64,000 nt of DNA from Sediminibacillus terrae (GTDB taxonomy: Bacteria > Bacillota > Bacilli > Bacillales > Amphibacillaceae): NCBI RefSeq assembly GCF_009602435.1, contig NZ_VZDQ01000027.1, positions 62,001 through 126,000 of the forward strand. Direction: 5' to 3'. The notes beneath the pieces are model-generated. The model was not told the DNA's origin. It searched no databases and saw only the letters and a program-made list of their open reading frames with translations. Below are positions 1-7,562 of this stretch, piece by piece; position 1 is the first letter of the stretch; each line of letters starts with the position of its first letter. The position numbers and the translations under genes were made by a program.

Positions 1-136
1 AAGCTAAAGGAAGTGAAGGATTGTATCTGCCTTTCTCGATTGAAATGATGGTTTGTCTAGAAACGCCCAGTTTTGCTGCCAAGCCATCTTGGGAAATCCC
101 ATGTTTTTTTCTATACGCCGGTAAATCATTTTTCAA
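1..136 (-). CDS. XRE-family helix-turn-helix regulator, N-terminal part (cut by window edge)
   Basis: Reading the minus strand from a TTG at 136 gives a compact DNA-binding domain with the typical pattern [17 protein letters not shown] followed by [10 protein letters not shown], the signature of small Cro/CI-like repressors of the YozG type. A GGGAG ribosome site lies nine bases upstream of the TTG. Only about 45 residues are visible; the family is normally 65-75 residues, so roughly a third is missing beyond the edge. It probably represses its own promoter (see the dyad at 174-189). Family assignment is firm; the regulated genes are unknown and may lie outside the window. Confidence 0.85.
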   Translation of the reverse strand, partial: MKNDLPAYRKKHGISQDGLAAKLGVSRQTIISIEKGRYNPSLPLA

Positions 137-165
137 CGTTTTCTACTCCCTTCGCTGTTAAACTT

Positions 166-205
166 ATCATAAAGTAAAGTTTCCTTTACGTCAAGCTCAC
201 TTTAC
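166..205 (-). promoter_or_regulatory. Promoter of the XRE gene with palindromic operator in the spacer
   Basis: On the minus strand a -35 TTGACG (189-194) and a -10 TATGAT (166-171) are 17 bases apart. The spacer is almost filled by the perfect dyad GTAAAG-TTTC-CTTTAC (174-189), and a further CTTTAC half-site lies at 200-205. A dyad between -35 and -10 is the classic position for an autorepressor site, so binding by the adjacent XRE protein is the simplest reading. Confidence 0.6.
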
Positions 206-230
206 ATTGTTAGCTGAATAGAAGGGTGCA

Positions 231-1346
231 TCATGTCAATGCACCCGATACATCATAAAGGCTTAGATCAATCTCTGTCGCTTCTCCCAGCGCTAGTTTA
301 GCAAGTTCAGAGCCGATATATGGACCCATGGTAAGTCCGGACGCCCCAAGTCCGTTCGCGGTCAGCAGACCATCAAATCCAGGAACCGTCCCGATGACTG
401 GAAGAAATCCGGGGGTGAACGGACGAAATCCCACCCTTGTTTCCAAAATCGTGCCATCCGATAATCCAGGTGCAGTTTGCAGGCTCTTGTCGAGGATTTC
501 CTTGATACCGCCGGCAGTGGCCCGAGTATCATAATGCTCGATATCCTCGTGTGTAGTACCGACAATAATCCGGTTTGGATTAAAGGCGAGCAGATAATGG
601 TTGCTTGGCGGCATTACAACCGGCCAGTCAGCGGTTTGTGTATCTGGGAGTTCCAAATGGAGGATTTGGGCTTTTTGAAAGCGGACATTGAACGGGATGC
701 CTGCTTGATTGAATAGTTCCTGGGCCCAGGCACCTGCTGTTACGATCACTTTATCTGCATAAAAAACTTCCTGATCAACCGACACGCCATATGTTTTGTT
801 TTCTTTGAGAACAAGGGAGGCACTTCCATTTATTCGATGGGCACCGTGTTTTTCAGCTGCCCGCAATAAAGCACTCAGCAGTAAACGGCCATCGACACGA
901 GCGGCTCCGCTGACATGGACAGCCCCCATTTCTCCTGAAAGTGGTGGGAACAAAGCTTGAGCTTGCTCTGCTGAAAGTTGGCTGATTTCCTCCATTTCCG
1001 GAGCATCCTCGCGGCGTTTCAGCGCCCGTTCTTCCATTGCATCCAGTTTTTTTGGATCATGATGAAGGCTGATTGCTCCTGCTTTTGTGTATCCGGTATT
1101 TGTTTCTCCATCGGATTTTAATTCTTTGATCAATTCGGGGTAATAACGGGCGCCGCCTTTGGCAAGCTGATACCAGGCCTTATTCCTTCTCTGGGATAAC
1201 CAGGGACAGATAATTCCGGCGGCTGCATCAGTAGCCTGGCCGGCATCCTGCCTATCGACGATCGTCACTTGAGCCCCGGCCTTTGCGAGTCGGTAGGCAG
1301 TTGAAGCTCCTAGTATGCCGGCTCCGACTATAATGAATTTTTTCAT
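231..1346 (-). CDS. FAD-dependent amino acid oxidase/dehydrogenase (DAO family, YurR-like)
   Basis: The 371-residue protein opens with the dinucleotide-binding loop VGAGILGASTAYRLAKAG (residues 7-24) followed by an acidic end to the second strand (VDR), typical of FAD enzymes. The rest fits the D-amino acid oxidase/glycine oxidase/DadA superfamily, including a C-terminal GFRPFTPGFLPVIG and a GASGLTMGP flavin-contact motif. It probably oxidises a D-amino acid, glycine or an N-methylated amine in the cytoplasm; the substrate cannot be told. Length is normal for the family. It stands alone; a hairpin GGGTGCAT/ATGCACCC (224-246) overlaps the stop codon and may act as a weak terminator. B. subtilis YurR is the nearest relative I recall. 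Confidence 0.85.
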   Translation of the reverse strand: MKKFIIVGAGILGASTAYRLAKAGAQVTIVDRQDAGQATDAAAGIICPWLSQRRNKAWYQLAKGGARYYPELIKELKSDGETNTGYTKAGAISLHHDPKKLDAMEERALKRREDAPEMEEISQLSAEQAQALFPPLSGEMGAVHVSGAARVDGRLLLSALLRAAEKHGAHRINGSASLVLKENKTYGVSVDQEVFYADKVIVTAGAWAQELFNQAGIPFNVRFQKAQILHLELPDTQTADWPVVMPPSNHYLLAFNPNRIIVGTTHEDIEHYDTRATAGGIKEILDKSLQTAPGLSDGTILETRVGFRPFTPGFLPVIGTVPGFDGLLTANGLGASGLTMGPYIGSELAKLALGEATEIDLSLYDVSGALT

Positions 1347-1701
1347 TCTATCATCCTTACCGTTTATTGTATGTCATTTAAAATATATCAGACAAATTCC
1401 CACTGCAAAAGGAACACGCTGAAAGACCGGATGTTTTCATGTTCAACATTCAAAAATCATCATAGTGCGCCATAGCTCCCACATACTTATTAACTAGTTT
1501 TGCTTCACAGAGGAAAGATGGAATGCCATTGTGCTGCTAACTGCCCGGAATTGCCGGATAAAGTCCCAATACCCAAACGTTCGTTCTTTCTGTAAAATAA
1601 AGTAAATAGCAATTTTTATAGACAAAGGTTGTTAGATGGGAGAGGAGGGCTTCTTTATAGAGTAAGCAAGCCAAGTCCATATCATTAGGGGGGTTATCTG
1701 A
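1347..1701. other. 355-base intergenic stretch before the split sigma operon
   Basis: This stretch holds the 5' leaders of two divergent transcription units. I see no convincing coding sequence. It contains a near-palindrome CCGGAATTGCCGG (about 1547-1559) and an AT-rich part around 1590-1620 that could carry a promoter for the downstream operon, but no consensus sigma-A site stands out, which fits the possibility of an alternative promoter. Confidence 0.4.
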
Positions 1702-1947
1702 ATGGAGGAAAAGTCACTGTATCAGTTAACGACTGAGTCTAGGAGTAACCCGTCCGCCTTGGTAGCCATTCTCGACGCATTTGAGCCAAAAGTCAAGAAA
1801 TCCCTTTACCAGACAGAAGAGAAAAACAGGGAAGATATGTACCAGGATTTACAGTTGAAAATGGTAGAAGCCGTAACCAGTTACGATATATCCACCGTTC
1901 CCGGATTTTTCGACTTTCAAGTTCAGGTAGAGAGCAACATTGTTTGA
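1702..1947 (+). CDS. rsoA: RsoA-like co-sigma factor subunit
   Basis: The 81-residue protein is small, helical and charged (repeated acidic/lysine segments, then YDISTVPGFFDFQVQ). It lies directly ahead of a YvrJ-type gene and a SigO-like gene. In B. subtilis the two proteins RsoA (YvrHa) and SigO (YvrI) work as a two-part sigma factor, RsoA supplying the region-2-like, -10-binding part, and control the oxalate decarboxylase gene oxdC. The call rests on size, position and a general resemblance to sigma region 2; the sequence is too diverged to be certain by eye. The ATG has a GGGGG ribosome site eight bases upstream. No oxdC or anti-sigma yvrL gene is in the window. Confidence 0.65.
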   Translation: MEEKSLYQLTTESRSNPSALVAILDAFEPKVKKSLYQTEEKNREDMYQDLQLKMVEAVTSYDISTVPGFFDFQVQVESNIV

Positions 1948-1974
1948 AAAAATAATGACAGGGAGGCGATGATA

Positions 1975-2130
1975 ATGAATTCTTTTGACTTTCCGCTTTG
2001 GGTCACTTTGTTGGGGAATTTCGGTTTTCCTATCGCAGTCACTGTTTATTTGTTCTTCCGCTTTGAACGAAAAATTGAAAATCTGGAGACAGTGATTTAC
2101 GAGCTCTCGACCAAGCTATCCCGAAAATAG
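1975..2130 (+). CDS. yvrJ: YvrJ-family small membrane protein (copy 1)
   Basis: This 51-residue gene is too short for usual ORF filters but has a strong ribosome site (GGGAGG at 1961-1966, eight bases before the ATG at 1975). The protein has one membrane segment, WVTLLGNFGFPIAVTVYLFF, followed by a charged amphipathic tail (RFERKIENLE). The pattern NxGFPIAxTxYL...RFE is diagnostic for the YvrJ family, which accompanies SigO-RsoA in B. subtilis. It sits between the rsoA-like and sigO-like genes in one operon. Function is unknown; a role as membrane partner of the split sigma factor is an inference from linkage. A paralogue of identical length is at 38387-38542. Confidence 0.85.
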   Translation: MNSFDFPLWVTLLGNFGFPIAVTVYLFFRFERKIENLETVIYELSTKLSRK

Positions 2131-2176
2131 AGATGCTCATCCCGTTTTCAGGGAACCAGGAAGGGGGGATTAATTG

Positions 2177-2815
2177 GTGAAAGAACATGAAGATCCCTGT
2201 ACGTCCGAGGTGAAAAAGTATATAGATGAACATCAGGAATTCCTCAACAACACGATTGTTTCCACTTTTTTGAAAGATCAGGATAACTACCAGTTGTTCG
2301 TCCAGACCATTTGTTACCCATCCCAAGCCAACACGAAAAAGTTAGATGATAAATTCCGCGCATACTACTTTAATATCAGACTGACCACTTTTCTCTCTAA
2401 TACCCTACATTTCAATGCCATAAATTATGATAAAAAATACAAAAATGTTAAAATGCGAAATCAGCTCATCCTTGACTCCCCTCTAACAGATGATTCCGAG
2501 TACACGTTAAAAGATGTAATCGAAGACAAACAGCAAGTATCCAGTCTGGAAGCGATGTTTTCCAATGGCCGGGATTATTCTCTTGAGGATTTGGTTGTCG
2601 ATGAAAGGCTTTATCAGGCAATCGCCAATTTGACAGAGAACCAGAAGAAAATACTCAACTTGGCCTATGTCCATGAGCTAAGTGACACGGAAATAGCGAC
2701 AGTGATGAAAAAAACCCAACAGGCTGTGTCGAAAAGCCATAAAAAAGCATTAAAAAGATTGAGAAGATCACTGAATGAAACAGGATACCTTGGAAATGGA
2801 AAAGGAAGTGGATAG
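2177..2815 (+). CDS. sigO: SigO-like sigma factor subunit (region 4)
   Basis: The 212-residue protein ends in a clear sigma region 4 helix-turn-helix: LTENQKKILNLAYVHELSD, then TEIATVMKKTQQAVSKSHKK. The N-terminal half lacks an obvious region 2, as expected for B. subtilis SigO (YvrI), which needs RsoA to supply that part. A GTG at 2177 is preferred over the TTG at 2174 because the GGGGGG ribosome site (2163-2168) is then eight bases away. It closes the rsoA-yvrJ-sigO operon. In B. subtilis the pair is activated by acid stress and drives oxdC; the target here is unknown because no oxdC is nearby. Confidence 0.8.
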   Translation: MKEHEDPCTSEVKKYIDEHQEFLNNTIVSTFLKDQDNYQLFVQTICYPSQANTKKLDDKFRAYYFNIRLTTFLSNTLHFNAINYDKKYKNVKMRNQLILDSPLTDDSEYTLKDVIEDKQQVSSLEAMFSNGRDYSLEDLVVDERLYQAIANLTENQKKILNLAYVHELSDTEIATVMKKTQQAVSKSHKKALKRLRRSLNETGYLGNGKGSG

Positions 2816-3164
2816 GTGTTGTTGAATCAATATAATCATTTCCCCTCCTTCATCATCAACTGTAAAAGAATGGGCTTGGAAGACTGCCGGGAGGGGAAAG
2901 TGAATACTGGCCTTGCAAAAGGGGACGAGTTGCTATGTGCGTACAGCACAGGACGAGTCCCCTTCTTTTATATATTCAATTCTCGAAATTCCGAGATAAT
3001 TTCCCGTGTGGCAAAAAATGCACGCTGAAGCTTGTTTCAGCAATATTTTCACACGGTTAGGGAATAATTCACTTGTAAGGTTTAATTGTTTTACAAAGCG
3101 ATCTTCGGCGGGGTATAATCACATCTGGACAACAATTCCGATAAACATACTGGGGGTTTAAAAT
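2816..3164. other. 349-base intergenic stretch: end of sigO operon and tcyA leader
   Basis: A possible terminator for the sigO operon is the GGGGAC/GTCCCC dyad between about 2920 and 2962, followed by a T-rich run. A near-perfect 16-base palindrome, TCTCGAAATTCCGAGA (2981-2996), and a GCTGAA/TTCAGC hairpin (3024-3041) followed by AATATTTT lie between it and the tcyA promoter. The palindrome could be a regulator site for the cystine operon. A 70-codon open frame at 2816-3028 overlaps these structures and has no family resemblance, so I do not call it. Confidence 0.4.
3090..3119 (+). promoter_or_regulatory. Sigma-A type promoter of tcyABC
   Basis: A -35 TTTACA (3090-3095) and a perfect -10 TATAAT (3114-3119) are separated by 18 bases, about 45 bases ahead of the tcyA start. 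It is the only good promoter in this intergenic region. Confidence 0.6.
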
Positions 3165-4004
3165 ATGAAAAAAATAAGTGCATGGCTGATTTTCATCGGC
3201 CTGATTGCTGTTTTGGCAGCATGTGGAAGCAATTCGGAGGGAGATTCCGGGGGCGACGAAAATAATGGCAGCTCGGACAGTGGCTCTGAATCGTCTGCGT
3301 CCCTATATGATCAGATCATGGAAGAAGGAGTCATTACGGTAGGAACGGAAGGCACTTATGCCCCGTTCACTTTCCATAACGATGAAGGTGATTTGACCGG
3401 TTATGATGTGGAAGTTATCCGGGAAGTGGCGGACCGGATGGGAATCGATGTAGAATTTGAAGAAACGCAATGGGATTCCATGTTTGCCGGCTTGAATGCT
3501 GAACGCTTTGACGTGATTGCAAACCAGGTTGGAATTAACGAAGATCGCAAACAAAATTATGATTTCTCCAATCCATATACGTATTCCTCTGCGGTAGTAG
3601 TCGTCCCGAAAGATAATAACAATATCACTTCTTTCGAAGACTTGGAGGGCAAGCAATCTGCACAGTCCTTGACGAGTAATTATGGTGAAATTGCCGAGGA
3701 AAATGGCGCGGAACTTGTCAGCGTTGAAGGGCTGGCACAGTCCATTGAGTTGATCAAGCAAGGCAGAGCCGATGTCACGGTGAATGATAAGCTGGCTGTA
3801 TTGGATTATATCAACCAGCAAGGTGATGAAAGCATCAAGATAGCTGCGGAGCAGGAAGATGTTTCGGAATCGGCATTTGCCTTCAATAAAGGAAACGAAG
3901 AATTAGTGGAGGCTGTCAATGAGCAGCTGGAAGCGATGAGAGAAGACGGAACCTTAGCGGAAATCTCCAAAGAATGGTTTGGTGAAGATGTCTCTTCTCA
4001 ATAA
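3165..4004 (+). CDS. tcyA: Cystine ABC transporter, substrate-binding lipoprotein
   Basis: The 279-residue protein starts with a lipoprotein signal peptide whose lipobox LAAC places the acylated cysteine at residue 20, followed by a Ser/Gly/acid-rich linker. The mature part is a polar amino acid binding protein and matches remembered B. subtilis TcyA (YckK) in long stretches such as VGTEGTYAPFTFH, GYDVEVIREVADRMG, ETQWDSMFAGLNAERFDV, SAQSLTSNYG and KEWFGEDVS. It captures cystine (or a related sulfur amino acid) outside the membrane and hands it to the permease. It heads a three-gene operon with a good promoter. The 3' end overlaps the permease start. Confidence 0.93.
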   Translation: MKKISAWLIFIGLIAVLAACGSNSEGDSGGDENNGSSDSGSESSASLYDQIMEEGVITVGTEGTYAPFTFHNDEGDLTGYDVEVIREVADRMGIDVEFEETQWDSMFAGLNAERFDVIANQVGINEDRKQNYDFSNPYTYSSAVVVVPKDNNNITSFEDLEGKQSAQSLTSNYGEIAEENGAELVSVEGLAQSIELIKQGRADVTVNDKLAVLDYINQQGDESIKIAAEQEDVSESAFAFNKGNEELVEAVNEQLEAMREDGTLAEISKEWFGEDVSSQ

Positions 4005-4692
4005 TGTTTTGTTGACAATTACCGGAGACATGGGGGGCTGGGAGCTCTTTAAAAACTCCCTGCTCCCGATGATCACCGGAGGAATTAAGTACACCGTCCC
4101 TCTGACACTGATTTCCTTTGCAGTTGGATTGGTATTGGCCTTGTTGACCGCAATGATGCGGTTATCCAATTCCAGGTTTTTAAGGGCGCCTGCCATCGCA
4201 TATGTGTCCGCGATCCGTGGGACGCCTATGCTGGTGCAATTGTTTATCGTGTTTTATGGTATGCCCAGTTTAAATATTACAATCGATCCGTTTCCGAGTG
4301 CGATTATTGCTTTTTCCTTGAATGTCGGGGCCTATGCATCTGAAATTATCCGTGCATCTATTCTATCGATTCCAAAAGGCCAATGGGAAGCAGGTTATAC
4401 AGTCGGCATGTCCCATTCTACTACCTTGAAGCGGATCATTCTTCCACAGGCGGCAAGAGTATCGATTCCGCCGCTGTCCAATACGTTTATCAGCCTGGTT
4501 AAGGATACATCGCTTGCCTCGTTGATTCTGGTGACCGAGTTGTTTCGCCGGGCGCAGGAAATAGCCGCAAGGACGTACGACTTCATGCTGATATATGTGG
4601 AAGCTGCCATTCTGTATTGGGTGATCTGTTTCTTGCTGTCACTCGTCCAGGAAGCAATCGAAAGACGACTTTCACGTTACACGGCAAGGTAG
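3988..4692 (+). CDS. tcyB: Cystine ABC transporter, permease
   Basis: The protein is an integral membrane permease of the HisM/GlnP type with several hydrophobic segments and the conserved EAA-loop region (GQWEAGYTVGMSHSTTLKRIILPQAARVSIPP, about residues 130-160). Together with the neighbours it forms the cystine importer. The start is uncertain: the ATG at 3988 lies inside the last codons of tcyA (17-base overlap, translational coupling), TTG/GTG codons lie at 3979 and 3982, and a later ATG occurs near 4030. Coupling to tcyA makes 3988 the best guess. The gene ends 16 bases before tcyC. Confidence 0.88.
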   Translation: MSLLNNVLLTITGDMGGWELFKNSLLPMITGGIKYTVPLTLISFAVGLVLALLTAMMRLSNSRFLRAPAIAYVSAIRGTPMLVQLFIVFYGMPSLNITIDPFPSAIIAFSLNVGAYASEIIRASILSIPKGQWEAGYTVGMSHSTTLKRIILPQAARVSIPPLSNTFISLVKDTSLASLILVTELFRRAQEIAARTYDFMLIYVEAAILYWVICFLLSLVQEAIERRLSRYTAR

Positions 4693-4708
4693 AGAGGAAG
4701 GTGGAACA

Positions 4709-5455
4709 ATGTATTTATCAATAAAGGGATTATCGAAGTCTTTTGGCGAGCTAGAGGTACTGAAAGATATTGATGTCAGCGTGGAAAAGGGCAAGGTACT
4801 GACGATCATGGGGCCGTCCGGATCCGGGAAAACGACACTGCTTCGCTGTTTGAATGCCCTGGAAGAACCGACCGGCGGTGATTTCACCTTTGCAGATGGT
4901 TTTAGTCTTGATTTCGGTAAGAAAGTGAGTAAACAAGATTGGCTGCGGCTAAGAAGGAAGTCTGGTATGGTTTTTCAGTCATACAATTTGTTCCCGCATA
5001 AAACGGCATTGGAAAATGTGACGGAAGGGCCGATCGTCGTTCAAAAACGTGATAAAAAACAGGTTCAGGAGATGGCAGAACGGCTGCTTGCCAAAGTGGG
5101 CCTGAAAGATAAAATGCACTTGTATCCACATCAACTTTCCGGGGGACAACAACAGCGGGTCGGGATAGCCCGTGCGTTGGCTATTGAACCGGAGTTGATG
5201 CTGTTCGACGAGCCTACTTCCGCTTTGGATCCGGAATTAATTGGAGAAGTACTGGGGGTAATCAAGGAGCTGGCCAATGAAGGCTGGACAATGGTAATCG
5301 TCACCCACGAAGTCCAGTTCGCGGAACAGGTTTCCGATGAGGTTTTGTTCATGGACGGCGGCTACATTATTGAACAGGGACCGCCTAAGCAGGTATTGAA
5401 AGAACCGAAGGAGAAAAGAACCCAGCAATTCTTGCAGCGAATACTCAACCCTTAA
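4709..5455 (+). CDS. tcyC: Cystine ABC transporter, ATP-binding subunit
   Basis: This 248-residue cytoplasmic ATPase has all hallmarks of polar amino acid importers: Walker A GPSGSGKTT (about residues 35-43), the Q-loop VFQSYNLFPHKT, the signature LSGGQQQRVGIARAL and Walker B LMLFDEPTSALDPE, followed by the switch histidine in VTHE. It energises uptake by the TcyA/TcyB pair. It is the last gene of the operon, with a strong terminator seven bases after the stop. Length and motif spacing are normal. Confidence 0.92.
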   Translation: MYLSIKGLSKSFGELEVLKDIDVSVEKGKVLTIMGPSGSGKTTLLRCLNALEEPTGGDFTFADGFSLDFGKKVSKQDWLRLRRKSGMVFQSYNLFPHKTALENVTEGPIVVQKRDKKQVQEMAERLLAKVGLKDKMHLYPHQLSGGQQQRVGIARALAIEPELMLFDEPTSALDPELIGEVLGVIKELANEGWTMVIVTHEVQFAEQVSDEVLFMDGGYIIEQGPPKQVLKEPKEKRTQQFLQRILNP

Positions 5456-5461
5456 ACGCAC

Positions 5462-5494
5462 CATCCAGTCTTTACACGGACTGGATGTTTTTTT
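5462..5494 (+). terminator. Rho-independent terminator of tcyABC
   Basis: A perfect nine-base stem CATCCAGTC/GACTGGATG with an eight-base loop is followed by seven T residues. Confidence 0.92.
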
Positions 5495-5646
5495 ATACCG
5501 TCATTAGGCAACATAAGCACGAGACTAGTGGACAAGCTAGCTTTCTCCTTTACGGGACGACTTCCGCTTGACTGATTGCAGGTTAAACGACAAAATAAAA
5601 GATAGTAAATATGTAAGAAGTTTTTAAAGCCTGGGAAGTGATGGAA

Positions 5647-6534
5647 ATGAATGAAAAGAAGAGAAACATAATCGAGGCTTCCATTGCGCTTTTTGCTGAA
5701 AAGGGGTTCTATTCGACCTCCGTTCAGGAAATTGTCGATAAAAGCAATTTATCCAAAGGATCGTTTTACCTCCACTTTCGCTCCAAGGACGAATTGATGC
5801 TCCGTATATTCGAATACTATTATGACTTGATGAATAGAAAAGTGGATGAAGTGAGACAGGAAAACCTGCCGCCGAAAGAAAGTTTTATCAAACAAATCCG
5901 CGTTCAATTGGAAGAAATCCTGAAACATAAAGATTTCATCATCACACAGTTTCGGGAGCAAACTATCTCTCTAAATGAAGAATTATTTCAGTTTATAAGA
6001 CAAAAGGATATCGAAATAAAGCAGTGGTATGAGCAAAATTTGATAAATATGTATGGAAATCGGGCTGAAGAGCATGTTGTCGATTTGAGCATCATTGTCG
6101 AGGGGATGCTGTCGAATTATATGCAACTGAGCATCAAGTACGATGTCGAACTCGATTTTCACAAAATGGCTGTCTTCCTTGTCCGTCGTCTGGACGATAT
6201 AGTCAGGGGGCTTATAGACAGTGGAGAAGAACCGTTGGTTACAAAGGAACATTTGACGGAATTCGCGCAACAAATGAACCTGCCGCCGGACTCTGTTAAA
6301 CAGGAAGTAGAAACAAGCTTGCAGAAAATGCAGGAGGCCATCAATCATTTGGATATCGACCCTTCTAAGGCGGCGGAACTCCAGGGTGTGATCGACTATT
6401 TGTCTTCAGAGATCAGAAAAGCTGAACCGAAAAAATTTTTAATCCAGGGTTTGCTGGCTAATTTTAAAGAAATCAGTGAACTGGATGAGTACCGGTATCG
6501 TATAGCCGAACGTCTGCAAATACGGTTGCTGTAA
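5647..6534 (+). CDS. TetR/AcrR-family regulator with long ligand domain (YerO/YhgD-like)
   Basis: The N-terminal 50 residues form a TetR DNA-binding domain (IIEASIALFAEKGFYSTS, then VQEIVDKSNLSKGSFYLHF). At about 295 residues the protein is longer than typical TetR regulators (190-210), with a helical C-terminal domain that matches the layout of a second regulator in this window (33993-34859). Such long TetR proteins in Bacillus usually control drug or fatty-acid efflux. No efflux gene adjoins this copy. I chose the ATG at 5647 because GGGAAG (5633-5638) is then eight bases upstream; a GTG at 5638 and an ATG at 5641 are in frame. A strong terminator follows. Confidence 0.8.
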   Translation: MNEKKRNIIEASIALFAEKGFYSTSVQEIVDKSNLSKGSFYLHFRSKDELMLRIFEYYYDLMNRKVDEVRQENLPPKESFIKQIRVQLEEILKHKDFIITQFREQTISLNEELFQFIRQKDIEIKQWYEQNLINMYGNRAEEHVVDLSIIVEGMLSNYMQLSIKYDVELDFHKMAVFLVRRLDDIVRGLIDSGEEPLVTKEHLTEFAQQMNLPPDSVKQEVETSLQKMQEAINHLDIDPSKAAELQGVIDYLSSEIRKAEPKKFLIQGLLANFKEISELDEYRYRIAERLQIRLL

Positions 6535-6560
6535 TAGGAAGCTAGCAGAAAAGGTAATAA

Positions 6561-6601
6561 AAAACACTGTACGGAGGGTCAGCCTCCCCGTACAGTGTTT
6601 T
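6561..6601. terminator. Bidirectional terminator between tetR and the YjzC-like gene
   Basis: A 13-14 base stem (AAAACACTGTACGG / CCGTACAGTGTTTT) with A and T runs on both sides can end transcription of the convergent genes on both strands. Confidence 0.92.
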
Positions 6602-6619
6602 CTTTCGACCTGGTTTCAT

Positions 6620-6805
6620 TTAAGAAGTTTTTTTCCAATAGACTGCTTTGTGGGAGGTTGGGGATGGTGGTAGCTGTTCCCCTTCCTCGACACTGATTTC
6701 GGTGTCGTCTTGTTGGGAAGCGTCGTCTTCGTTGACAAATCCGTCTACTTTATACTTGCCTGTTTCTGGGACGTTTTCTCCGGTTTTTAAACGATTTTCA
6801 GCCAT
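6620..6805 (-). CDS. YjzC-like small protein
   Basis: The 61-residue acidic protein carries the YjzC-family pattern: an N-terminal RLKTGENVPETGKYKVDGF, a middle basic or acidic stretch, and a C-terminal EEGEQLPPSPTSHKAVYWKK that corresponds to the KFPENSNHNRQWTYKRK end of B. subtilis YjzC. The central part is an inserted acidic segment (NEDDASQQDDTE) not usual in the family. Function is unknown. It is a single gene facing the tetR terminator. The match is from memory and moderate. Confidence 0.65.
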   Translation of the reverse strand: MAENRLKTGENVPETGKYKVDGFVNEDDASQQDDTEISVEEGEQLPPSPTSHKAVYWKKTS

Positions 6806-6940
6806 TCTTCTCTACACCTCCGTTGAATTTTTTGAAAAGCTAGTCCTGCTTTTCATGTACATTAATCTATTTCACGGATGGCGTGCAGATAAACTTTGTT
6901 GGGTGAATGTTACGCAATTGTAATTTAACGGTCCGAATCT

Positions 6941-7393
6941 TTATCGCTTTGATAAGCCGAGCCATTTCTTTATCTTCGATTTAAATCCTTGCGAGCTGTC
7001 TGTTTCAATAGAGGTCCGAGCTTCCTCTTTTTCGATGAAAATCGTTTCACGGTCTACGGCGGATTGACTCGTTAAAATTGCTCCTATGTCTGTCTCTGCC
7101 TGCTTATTGGTTACTGCAGTATAGCGGATGTTATGCTGACGGGCAATCTTTTTATATTCTTTAAAAAAACGTGAATTGATTTTTCCATTCAGCAATAATT
7201 TTGCTTCCGGGTTTGCTTTCATCTCTGCTGCTAATTCCTCAAACCCTTCTTGCTGCATGACTTGTGATTTGTCCAGGGCAAGCAGGATCCTTTCCCTTAA
7301 CGTACCTAGGTATCGTTTTCGCTCGGCGGGTTTTGTCTGCTTTGCGCCGTACATTCCTTCTTCAAGATAGTTGTCTATGTTTTCTTTACTCAT
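6941..7393 (-). CDS. yueI: YueI-family protein (DUF1694)
   Basis: This protein of about 150 residues matches the YueI/DUF1694 family: an N-terminal IDNYLEEGMYGAKQTKPAE, then KRYLGTLRERILLALDKSQV. The family is widespread in Bacilli, probably with a ribosomal-protein-L7Ae-like fold in the middle (LLLNGKINSRFFKEYKKIA), and has no established function. I placed the start at 7393 (MSKENID) because the AAGGAG site at 7401-7406 is then seven bases away; in-frame ATG codons at 7396 and 7411 are less well placed. The lysine-rich C-terminus (KSKIKKWLGLSKR) could be an amphipathic membrane contact. Confidence 0.88.
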   Translation of the reverse strand: MSKENIDNYLEEGMYGAKQTKPAERKRYLGTLRERILLALDKSQVMQQEGFEELAAEMKANPEAKLLLNGKINSRFFKEYKKIARQHNIRYTAVTNKQAETDIGAILTSQSAVDRETIFIEKEEARTSIETDSSQGFKSKIKKWLGLSKR

Positions 7394-7562
7394 CATGATG
7401 CTCCTTCTCATGAATGGTCCAAGCCTATTTTGCTTGTCCTTCTATTATAAGACGGTTGAAGCTATTAAAAAAGCATGGTGCTGAGTGCCGTGTGTTCTCA
7501 TCATAGATTGTCCCAATTATGCATATAGTTATCATGAAAGGAGAGGAGGGAAACAATCGACG

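Noticed and set aside
2816-3028. 70-codon frame after sigO
   Set aside because: No family, overlaps probable terminator hairpins, and codon use is poor.
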